DNA from: an uncultured Ruminococcus sp.
GTDB lineage: Bacteria > Bacillota > Clostridia > Oscillospirales > Acutalibacteraceae
Reading direction: 5' to 3'
Assembly: GCA_902766305.1 (NCBI GenBank)
Contig: CACXDE010000197.1
Location: 1 to 6,600 of the forward strand
Length of the DNA stretch: 6,600 nt
A model generated the notes under the pieces. The model saw nothing but the letters and a program-made list of their open reading frames with translations, ran no database searches and was not told the origin of the DNA. The translations under genes and the position numbers were made by a program. Below, piece after piece: positions 1 through 5,915 of the stretch (position 1 is the first letter of the stretch; each line of letters opens with the position of its first letter).

Positions 1-1
1 C

Positions 2-97
2 TACAGCAGTGACGTTTTTGACAAGGAAAACGAGAAGTCAAAGAAAAACAGCAGGAAAAATGATCCCGGCAAGAAGAAAAAGCCCCCTGAGTCCTGA
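2..97 (+). CDS. C-terminal end of an unidentified protein with a lysine-rich tail (5' partial)
   Basis: Frame 2 is open from the window edge to a TGA at 95-97 and gives 31 residues ending in GKKKKPPES. The tail is strongly hydrophilic, with about a third lysine or arginine, and looks like a disordered basic C-terminus. Frame 3 is also open, to a stop near 153, but it would run through the terminator hairpin. Frame 2 stops 18 bases before that hairpin, as expected for a real gene end. Nothing in this fragment identifies the family. A basic tail could bind nucleic acid or acidic phospholipid, but that is speculation. No function is assigned. Confidence 0.6.
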   Translation, partial: YSSDVFDKENEKSKKNSRKNDPGKKKKPPES

Positions 98-115
98 ATA
101 TTTATCCGGTTGTTG

Positions 116-149
116 GCTGCCTGTTTGTGTGACAGGCAGCTTATTTTTT
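116..149 (+). terminator. Rho-independent terminator of the upstream gene
   Basis: A perfect 9-bp stem (GCTGCCTGT, 116-124, with ACAGGCAGC, 132-140) closes a 7-base loop and is followed directly by a T-rich run (TTATTTTTT, 141-149). It lies 18 bases after the TGA of the upstream gene and well before the aspS promoter, so it separates aspS from that gene. Confidence 0.9.
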
Positions 150-231
150 GGGTAAAGACGATTTATAAAACAAGGTCATTGAAATATGTCACGCAGGAGA
201 AACGGCAGTTGTTAAATTATTCAAATATGTA

Positions 232-260
232 TTGAAAAATTACGGCTTTAGTGGTATAAT
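232..260 (+). promoter_or_regulatory. Sigma-70-type (SigA) promoter of aspS
   Basis: TTGAAA (232-237) is a one-mismatch -35 box. It is separated by exactly 17 bases from a perfect TATAAT (255-260), and TGG immediately before it gives an extended -10. Transcription would start near 267, leaving a leader of about 82 bases. The leader is too short for a T-box riboswitch and I see no T-box consensus in it. This looks like a strong housekeeping promoter. Confidence 0.85.
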
Positions 261-284
261 AATACAGTTAATATGCTTATAAGA

Positions 285-325
285 GCGTCTGAATTATTTA
301 TTTTTCCGGATAGGAAAAAAGACGC
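285..325 (+). promoter_or_regulatory. Possible hairpin in the aspS leader
   Basis: GCGTCT (285-290) can pair with AGACGC (320-325). Inside it, TTTTTCC (301-307) can pair with GGAAAAA (313-319) around a 5-base GGATA loop, leaving a one-sided bulge at 291-300. The structure ends 7 bases before the AGGGG of the ribosome binding site. It might stabilise the mRNA 5' end or modulate translation, but the inner stem is mostly A-T and the fold may be fortuitous. No known riboswitch or T-box is recognised. Confidence 0.3.
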
Positions 326-332
326 CTTGAGA

Positions 333-337
333 AGGGG
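333..337 (+). promoter_or_regulatory. aspS ribosome binding site that decides the start
   Basis: AGGGG lies 11 bases before the ATG at 349. The alternative ATG at 364 would begin the protein as MYRTHFCGEL, which is where many AspRS proteins start. However, the bases before it (GCGTAAAGAAAAT) contain no Shine-Dalgarno sequence at a usable distance. The ATG at 349 is therefore preferred, giving five extra N-terminal residues. Confidence 0.6.
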
Positions 338-348
338 AAGAGATATCT

Positions 349-2094
349 ATGCGTAAAGAAAATATGTACCGCACACACTTTTGCGGAGAACTGAGAGAGT
401 CCGATATCGGAAAGGATGTCCGTGTTGCAGGCTGGGTAGAGAATATCCGTGACCACGGCGGAGTAATGTTCCTTGATATCCGTGACCACTACGGAGTTGT
501 ACAGGTCGTTGTACATGACGACAAGCTCCTTGAAAACATCAACAGAGAGTGTTCCGTTACCGTCAGCGGCAAGGTCACAAAGCGTGATGAGGACACCATC
601 AACCCGAAGATCGAAACCGGTACAGTCGAGATACATTCCGAAAATATCACCGTTCTCGGCAAGGCTCCTCAGAACCTTCCGTTTGAGGTGCAGACTTCAA
701 CAGAGGTCAAAGAGGACGTAAGACTCAGATACCGTTTTCTTGACCTGAGAAACAGAAAAGTCCATAACAATATAGTTATGCGTTCACAGCTTATTTCGTT
801 CCTGCGCCAGAAGATGACAGAGATGGGATTCCTTGAAATACAGACCCCGATACTCTCCTGCTCTTCTCCTGAGGGCGCAAGAGACTATCTTATTCCGAGC
901 AGAAAACACAAGGGAATGTTCTATGCTCTTCCGCAGGCACCTCAGATATTCAAACAGCTTCTGATGGTTTCGGGATTTGATAAGTATTTCCAGATAGCTC
1001 CCTGCTTCCGTGATGAGGATGCAAGAGCAGACCGCAGCCCAGGTGAGTTCTATCAGCTTGACTTTGAAATGGCTTTTTCAGAGCAGGAAGATGTTTTTGC
1101 CGCTGCTGAGGATATCCTCTATGCGGCGTTTACGAAGTTTTCAAAGAAAGAGGTCTCAAAGCCGCCTTTCAGAAGGATACCCTTTGCTGAGGCTATGCTG
1201 ACATACGGCACCGACAAGCCTGACCTCAGAAACCCGCTGCTTATCAAGGATATAAGCCCTATGTTCGAGGAAACAGATTTTGCGCCGTTCAGGAAAAAGA
1301 CTGTAAGGAGCATTAATGTTCCCGGTGCTGCTTCATGTTCAAAGAAATGGTTCAAGAATATGGAAGAGTTTGCCCTGTCCATCGGAATGAAGGGACTCGG
1401 ATATGTGAAGGTAAGAGAAGACCTTACATTTGACGGTCCTATCGACAAGTTCCTCAAAGAGGGCGACAGAGAAAAGCTTATTGAAATAAACGATTCAAAA
1501 GCAGGAGATGTTATATACTTCATTGCTGACAGTGCAGATAATGCGCCCAAGCTTGCGGGTCAGATAAGAACAGAGGTTGCAGGCCGTCTTGATATGATAG
1601 ACAAGAGCAGGTTTGAGCTTTGCTTCATCACTGATTTCCCGATGTACGAAAGAGATGACAACGGCGATATCATATTCACACATAACCCGTTCTCTATGCC
1701 TCAGGGAGGAATGCAGGCTCTGCTGGAAAAGGATCCTACAGAAATTCTTGCTTATCAGTACGATATTGTATGCAACGGTGTTGAGCTAAGCTCCGGCGCA
1801 GTAAGAAATCATGATCTTGATATTATGGTAAAAGCATTTGAAATAGCCGGATACAGTGAGGAAACTCTCAGGGATAAGTTCAAGTCCCTCTATACTGCTT
1901 TCAAATACGGCGCGCCGCCTCATGCTGGTATGGCTCCCGGTCTTGACAGAATGCTGATGCTGCTTGCCGAAGAGGATAACATTCGTGAAGTCATTGCATT
2001 CCCTATGAACAGCAATGCTCAGGATCTGCTCTTAGGTTCTCCGACAGAGGTTACAGAACAACAGCTCAGAGAGGTTCATATAAAGATAAGATAA
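349..2094 (+). CDS. aspS: Aspartyl-tRNA synthetase, probably Asp/Asn dual-specificity
   Basis: Charges tRNA(Asp), and possibly tRNA(Asn), with aspartate in the cytoplasm. The 581-residue length is usual for the bacterial type. Residues about 6-110 form the OB-fold anticodon-binding domain, with GWVENIRDHGG at 28-38. Class II motif 1 is around 151-167, ending in Pro167. The aspartate-pocket QAPQ is at 196-199. Motif 2 is FRDEDARADR (220-229) with Arg221. The bacterial GAD insertion lies roughly between 290 and 410. GVELSSGAVRNH is at 477-488, and motif 3, HAGMAPGLDR, is at 525-534 with Arg534. All catalytic signatures are intact. His36 aligns with a residue known to relax tRNA specificity in Pseudomonas AspRS, and gatCA lies downstream, so a non-discriminating enzyme is plausible but not proven. 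The gene has its own promoter and terminator. Confidence 0.97.
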   Translation: MRKENMYRTHFCGELRESDIGKDVRVAGWVENIRDHGGVMFLDIRDHYGVVQVVVHDDKLLENINRECSVTVSGKVTKRDEDTINPKIETGTVEIHSENITVLGKAPQNLPFEVQTSTEVKEDVRLRYRFLDLRNRKVHNNIVMRSQLISFLRQKMTEMGFLEIQTPILSCSSPEGARDYLIPSRKHKGMFYALPQAPQIFKQLLMVSGFDKYFQIAPCFRDEDARADRSPGEFYQLDFEMAFSEQEDVFAAAEDILYAAFTKFSKKEVSKPPFRRIPFAEAMLTYGTDKPDLRNPLLIKDISPMFEETDFAPFRKKTVRSINVPGAASCSKKWFKNMEEFALSIGMKGLGYVKVREDLTFDGPIDKFLKEGDREKLIEINDSKAGDVIYFIADSADNAPKLAGQIRTEVAGRLDMIDKSRFELCFITDFPMYERDDNGDIIFTHNPFSMPQGGMQALLEKDPTEILAYQYDIVCNGVELSSGAVRNHDLDIMVKAFEIAGYSEETLRDKFKSLYTAFKYGAPPHAGMAPGLDRMLMLLAEEDNIREVIAFPMNSNAQDLLLGSPTEVTEQQLREVHIKIR

Positions 2095-2136
2095 ATGCGA
2101 TTTATTAAAACTGAATAAACGGCTCGGATAACAATT

Positions 2137-2175
2137 TCCGCCCCACTTATGGCGGGGCGGATTTATATTTTATTT
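2137..2175 (+). terminator. Rho-independent terminator of aspS
   Basis: A GC-rich 8-bp perfect stem (TCCGCCCC, 2137-2144, with GGGGCGGA, 2154-2161) has a 9-base loop and is followed by a T-rich but interrupted run (TTTATATTTTATTT, 2162-2175). It begins 42 bases after the aspS stop and should largely insulate the vWA-gat gene run from aspS transcription. Confidence 0.88.
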
Positions 2176-2231
2176 AGACTATTAAAAAGATTTACCTTAA
2201 AATTCATTAACTGATCAACTATCCTAATCTT

Positions 2232-2275
2232 TGAGAAGCTTTTTTCACAGACGCTTTCTGACAAACAGCTTCTTA
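2232..2275 (+). promoter_or_regulatory. Two-part stem-loop in the leader of the first vWA gene
   Basis: AGAAGCT (2234-2240) is the reverse complement of AGCTTCT (2267-2273), and one wobble plus one A-T pair extend it to 2232 and 2275. TTT (2241-2243) can pair with AAA (2263-2265). At the tip CAGA (2248-2251) pairs with TCTG (2257-2260) around CGCTT. The element ends about 28 bases before the AGAGGA ribosome binding site (2302-2307), so it does not mask it directly. Downstream bases (TATTTAAAG) are a poor T-run, so this is not a convincing terminator. It could be a 5' stabiliser, an attenuator arm or an operator. Confidence 0.4.
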
Positions 2276-2315
2276 TTTAAAGATACGGATCACAAACGAA
2301 AAGAGGAATCAAACC

Positions 2316-3743
2316 ATGAGGAATGTTTTCAGAAAAGCTGCAGCGCTTATTACAGCAATGCTGATACCGATTTGCTGCCTGATGTCCGCCGCTGTTTCAG
2401 CCGACAATTCTGCACAGCAGGGAAGAATGAATCTTGATGTAGTATTTGTGCTTGATGCCAGCGGATCAATGCTGCAGTCAGATCCGAATCGTATAGCCAT
2501 TGACGCTTTCAGTCTGTTTTTGGATATGTGTGATGATTCATGCCGTGTCGGATATGATGTATACACACATATGCTTAAAGCTTCAGAAAACCTGGTGGAT
2601 ATAGATAATAAGGAACAGATTGATGTAATTAAAACCCGATTTGAAAATATTACATATGAGTCAAACGGTGATACAGATATTGCTTTGGGAATGACCGAGG
2701 CAATGCGTATCTTTGAAAGATCTGACGAAAATGATTTCAGAAAAAAAGCTATAGTCCTTCTGAGTGACGGCAACACTGATCTTCCTAAAGGTCCGAGGAC
2801 TGTTGCAGAGTCACAAAAGGAAATGATTGAAACAACTCAGAAGCTGAAAGAAAAGCATATAGAGATTTACCCTATTGGTCTTAACAGCGACGGCTCTCTT
2901 GATAAAAAGTATCTCGAAAACCTCTCAAATGCAACAGGCGGCAAGACCTATGAAATAAACGGTTCAGATAAGCTGACAAATACTATCTCAGATATATTTG
3001 CAAATATTTCAAATATGAACGGCACTGACCGTGTGATAGAAAATGGTAAGGTTGAAATTGAGGTCTCTGACGACAGCATACTTTACGCAATGATAGTCGT
3101 AAGAACTAAGCTGACAACAGAGGATATGGACCCTGTACTTATATCCCCTGACGGTTCTCCGGTTGCTCTTGAAGGAACAGAAAAAGTTCAGATGACGCAT
3201 ACAAAAAGCTATACGCTGATACGGATTTTTTATCCTGAAACGGGAAAATGGACGCTCAAGCTTGATAAAGCAAACTCAGGCAACACCAGCGTAAAACAAA
3301 TGAACTATTATGCTGTTTATGTAGAACAGACTTCACCGGAAAAAGCGGCTATAAACCAGCCTGTATATGTTGAGGCAACTATCAAAGACAGCAACGGACT
3401 TATCTCTGATTCCCAGCTGCTGTCAAGTATCACAATGACAGGAACAGTTTCAGATGCAAAAGGCGGCGAGAATTACTTTGAACTGACAAGAGTAGGAAAC
3501 GGAAAATATAAGGGAAGCTTTACTCCGGTAACAGTCGGTGATTATGATATTATAGTAAAGGCACAGTCTGATCGTTTCGGAAAAGAAAGCAACCGTTCAC
3601 ATATTGAGGTACTTACTAAACTTGACGTAGGTGATCCCATAGAACAGGCTTTTGCTTTTTTGCGTGAAAATGTGATGTACATACTGATAGGCGCAGCTGT
3701 ATTAGTTGTAATAGTTATTGTAATAGTACTCGTTAAAAAATAA
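2316..3743 (+). CDS. Exported, membrane-anchored vWA-domain protein without a cytoplasmic tail
   Basis: A 475-residue surface protein of unknown specific role. A Sec signal peptide spans 1-29 (basic MRNVFRK, hydrophobic 8-26, likely cleavage VSA-DNS after Ala29). The vWA domain covers about 39-233 with a complete metal-ion site: Asp47, Ser49 and Ser51 (DASGS), Thr120 (GDTD) and Asp151 (LLSDG). Beta-rich segments follow at about 240-335 (with ETGKWTLKL) and 340-435, the latter resembling an Ig-like fold. One membrane helix (about 453-473) ends the protein with only Lys-Lys after it, so essentially the whole chain is outside. Such MIDAS domains usually bind protein ligands through Mg2+ or Mn2+. 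The ATG is chosen for the AGAGGA site (2302-2307), about 8 bases upstream. It is a clear paralogue of the next gene, 13 bases downstream. Adhesion, ligand sensing or envelope-complex assembly are possible roles. Confidence 0.9.
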   Translation: MRNVFRKAAALITAMLIPICCLMSAAVSADNSAQQGRMNLDVVFVLDASGSMLQSDPNRIAIDAFSLFLDMCDDSCRVGYDVYTHMLKASENLVDIDNKEQIDVIKTRFENITYESNGDTDIALGMTEAMRIFERSDENDFRKKAIVLLSDGNTDLPKGPRTVAESQKEMIETTQKLKEKHIEIYPIGLNSDGSLDKKYLENLSNATGGKTYEINGSDKLTNTISDIFANISNMNGTDRVIENGKVEIEVSDDSILYAMIVVRTKLTTEDMDPVLISPDGSPVALEGTEKVQMTHTKSYTLIRIFYPETGKWTLKLDKANSGNTSVKQMNYYAVYVEQTSPEKAAINQPVYVEATIKDSNGLISDSQLLSSITMTGTVSDAKGGENYFELTRVGNGKYKGSFTPVTVGDYDIIVKAQSDRFGKESNRSHIEVLTKLDVGDPIEQAFAFLRENVMYILIGAAVLVVIVIVIVLVKK

Positions 3744-3748
3744 GGAGG
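3742..3748 (+). promoter_or_regulatory. Ribosome binding site overlapping the upstream stop codon
   Basis: AAGGAGG shares its first two bases with the TAA of the first vWA gene and sits 8 bases before the ATG at 3757. The overlap suggests translational coupling of the two vWA genes. A similar GGAGGCAAAC string precedes gatC (5906-5915). Confidence 0.8.
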
Positions 3749-3756
3749 CAAACAGA

Positions 3757-5898
3757 ATGAAAACAAAATTAAGGCGGTTTTTTTCACTTCTGATGTCTAT
3801 GATGATCATAACAGGCTGTATGATGACATTCACAGCAAATGCTGAAGATGTTTCAGAAGAGAGCAGTACTTCCGCACAGGATGAAGACAGCACCGAAGAA
3901 CAACAAAGTGAAACGGAAGCCAGCGGAAGCATGAATCTGGATGTTATGTTCGTGCTTGATGCCAGCGGATCAATGCTGAGCGCCGACCCTCAGAAGGTGG
4001 CACCGGACGCATTCAATCTTTTTGCTGATATGTGTGATGAAACCTGCCGCATGGGTTATGTTGTATATACCCATAAATTGGACGAAGCTACAGATCTGGC
4101 TGAAATAAATGACACAAACAAGCTAAATAATATGAAAAAGAAAATGGAAAGCATTTCATATGATCCAAACGGTGACACTGATATAGCCCTCGGTCTTACA
4201 AAAGCCATGAACATACTTAATGAGAGCAGCGATGAAAAGGCTTACCGCAGGAAAGCTATTGTCCTGCTGAGCGACGGAAATACTGACCTGCCTAAGGGTC
4301 CGAGAACTGTTGCAGAGTCAAAAGCTGAAATGAATAATACTCTTGCGGCTCTTGCGGATAAAAAAATTCCTGTATATACAATAGGACTTAATCACAGCAA
4401 TACTCTTGACAAAAAAGAGCTTAACAATATTTCTTCAAAAACTGAAGGCAAAAGCTACGAGACATCCACCTCAGATGAGCTTACAAATATTTTGTCCGAT
4501 ATCTTTGCAAATATTTCTGACATGACAGGAATTGATTGTGAGATTGTTGACGGTAATGTTACTATCGAAATCAAAGACAGTTCGGTATTCTATGTAAACG
4601 TGATTATAAGATCAATGCTCTCAGTAGATAAACTGAACCCCGAGCTGAAAGATCCCCAGGGAAACGTAGTCGATATCAAAAACAACGAAGATATAAAAGT
4701 AACCTCAACAAAAAGCTATACACTTATAAAGGTTATGTATCCAAAGGCCGGTACTTGGAATCTTCATCTTGAAAATGCCAGCAGCAAAAATTGCAGCGTC
4801 AAACAGCTGAATTTTTATTCCGTTTTTGTAAAGCAGAACCTGCCGGAGGATGTAACAATAGGAAAGATACTTCCGATTGAGGTTTCCATAAACGACGGCA
4901 AGGGAATTGTAAACGATCTTGACCTTTTGAGAGATCTTGAGATGACAACAACTATAGAAACCGATAACGATAATCAGATTATTAAGCTGAAAAAGGGAAC
5001 TAACGGAGTTTTCACAGGTGAATATCCCACGGAGGCAACCGGTGTTTTGCGTATAACAACAAAAGCCGTATCATCAAGATTCAAAAAAGAAAGTACAGCT
5101 TCTTTCGTAAAAGTAACCGAAATGTCTACAGGCAACCGTGTTACTACAGAAGAGATGGAACAGCAGAAGGAAGCAGAAGAAAAAATAAAAAATGCTATAA
5201 TATATATAGTTATAGGAGTAGTTGTAGTTGTCGTTATTTTCGTTGTAATTGTTGCTGTAAAACAAAGCAAAGAAAAGAAGCTTCTCCACAGTGTTCAGCA
5301 TATAGAAGAAGCACCAAAACCAAAGCCTCAGAAAGCGCCGGCACCTGTAAAAACATATAAGAATGATGAGCCTGAATTTAAAGGTGTGGATTATAAGATA
5401 TATGAACATGATGACCTTGAAAAGCTGATAAATAAAGGTACAGACGACGCATTCTCTGCTCAGAATGCAGATCAGTTCAAATCGGATAAGGAACTTGAAA
5501 AGCTTATCAGAAAAGGCTCTGACGATGCTTTCTCAGCTCAGAACGCTGACCAGTACAAGACTGACGAAGCGCTTGAAAAGATCGTAAGAAAAGGTACTGA
5601 CGATTCTTTCTCAGCACAGAATGCTGACCAGTTCAAAACTGATGAAGCGCTTGAAAAGATCGTAAGAAAAGGTACGGATGACGCTTTCAAAGTCGGTTCT
5701 GCCGATCAGTACAAGACTGATGACGCACTTGAAAAGCTTGTAAGAAAGGGTACAGACGACCCCTTCAATGCAAAGGCTGACGACTATAAGGTTGATGATT
5801 CACTTGCTTCTCTTATCAGAACCGGCGGCGACGGTCTTGGAGTCGGCAAGGAAGAAGAACATTATGATGATGATAACTATGACGAAACTGATGAGTAA
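3757..5898 (+). CDS. Exported vWA-domain membrane protein with a repeat-bearing cytoplasmic tail
   Basis: A 713-residue single-pass protein, unrecognised as a named family. The N-terminal signal has basic KLRR, hydrophobic 8-27, and either cleavage after Ala29 (ANA-ED) or lipidation at Cys21 (ITGC resembles a lipobox). A Ser/Glu/Gln-rich acidic linker spans 32-58. The vWA domain (about 60-255) has a full metal site: Asp68, Ser70, Ser72, Thr141 and Asp173. Two beta-rich regions follow, as in the preceding paralogue. A charged juxtamembrane helix (about 464-479) leads into a Val/Ile-rich membrane helix (480-501). The remaining 212 residues should be cytoplasmic: a basic KSKEKK-like stop-transfer stretch, a Pro/Lys-rich linker (about 515-535), six 26-residue repeats (545-698) and a very acidic end (699-713). 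The architecture suggests a receptor or scaffold linking an external ligand to internal partners, which is inference. The gene is 13 bases after its paralogue and 17 bases before gatC. Confidence 0.9.
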   Translation: MKTKLRRFFSLLMSMMIITGCMMTFTANAEDVSEESSTSAQDEDSTEEQQSETEASGSMNLDVMFVLDASGSMLSADPQKVAPDAFNLFADMCDETCRMGYVVYTHKLDEATDLAEINDTNKLNNMKKKMESISYDPNGDTDIALGLTKAMNILNESSDEKAYRRKAIVLLSDGNTDLPKGPRTVAESKAEMNNTLAALADKKIPVYTIGLNHSNTLDKKELNNISSKTEGKSYETSTSDELTNILSDIFANISDMTGIDCEIVDGNVTIEIKDSSVFYVNVIIRSMLSVDKLNPELKDPQGNVVDIKNNEDIKVTSTKSYTLIKVMYPKAGTWNLHLENASSKNCSVKQLNFYSVFVKQNLPEDVTIGKILPIEVSINDGKGIVNDLDLLRDLEMTTTIETDNDNQIIKLKKGTNGVFTGEYPTEATGVLRITTKAVSSRFKKESTASFVKVTEMSTGNRVTTEEMEQQKEAEEKIKNAIIYIVIGVVVVVVIFVVIVAVKQSKEKKLLHSVQHIEEAPKPKPQKAPAPVKTYKNDEPEFKGVDYKIYEHDDLEKLINKGTDDAFSAQNADQFKSDKELEKLIRKGSDDAFSAQNADQYKTDEALEKIVRKGTDDSFSAQNADQFKTDEALEKIVRKGTDDAFKVGSADQYKTDDALEKLVRKGTDDPFNAKADDYKVDDSLASLIRTGGDGLGVGKEEEHYDDDNYDETDE
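5389..5850 (+). repeat. Six in-frame tandem repeats (about 78 bp, 26 residues) in the vWA protein tail
   Basis: The units start at residues 545, 572, 598, 624, 650 and 675 (nucleotides 5389, 5470, 5548, 5626, 5704 and 5779), with lengths 27, 26, 26, 26, 25 and about 24 residues. The conserved core is LEK[LI][IV]RKG[TS]DD followed by a Phe and then, in most copies, an Ala-rich turn leading into DQ[FY]K. The first copy has NKG instead of RKG, and the last is degenerate (LASLIRTGGDG). A likely short helix (D-x-x-LEKLIRKG) alternates with an acidic turn. I do not recognise the motif as a named domain. The repeat is protein-level and in frame, not a CRISPR or a non-coding repeat. Confidence 0.93.
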
Positions 5899-5915
5899 TT
5901 AAAACGGAGGCAAAC

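Noticed and set aside
267..348. T-box riboswitch ahead of aspS
   Set aside because: The leader is only about 80 bases, has no T-box consensus, no specifier stem and no terminator/antiterminator pair.
298..636. Reverse-strand open frame across the aspS start (112 codons)
   Set aside because: It overlaps the aspS leader and OB-fold coding region and has no recognisable protein features. It is antisense to a real gene.
1119..1550. Long reverse-strand open frame inside aspS (143 codons)
   Set aside because: It lies wholly within a well-supported aspS with intact motifs, and its product has no recognisable domain. It is a shadow frame.
2232..2275. Stem-loop as an intrinsic terminator before the vWA gene
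   Set aside because: The downstream bases TATTTAAAG are too short and interrupted for a T-tract, and the stem is weak and bulged.
2231..2437. Forward open frame over the vWA leader (68 codons)
   Set aside because: It starts at TTG inside the stem-loop without a ribosome binding site and runs out of frame into the vWA signal-peptide region.
2309..2776. Reverse-strand open frame opposite the first vWA gene (155 codons)
   Set aside because: It mirrors a strong coding frame with conserved MIDAS residues and no independent signals. It is a shadow.
5389..5850. CRISPR-like regular repeat spacing of about 78 bp
   Set aside because: The repeats are contiguous, imperfect and in frame within the vWA gene, with no unique spacers. 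They are a protein repeat.
2316..5898. Sortase-anchored adhesins
   Set aside because: Neither protein has an LPXTG-like motif before its hydrophobic segment. The helices look like true membrane anchors, and one continues into a long cytoplasmic tail.
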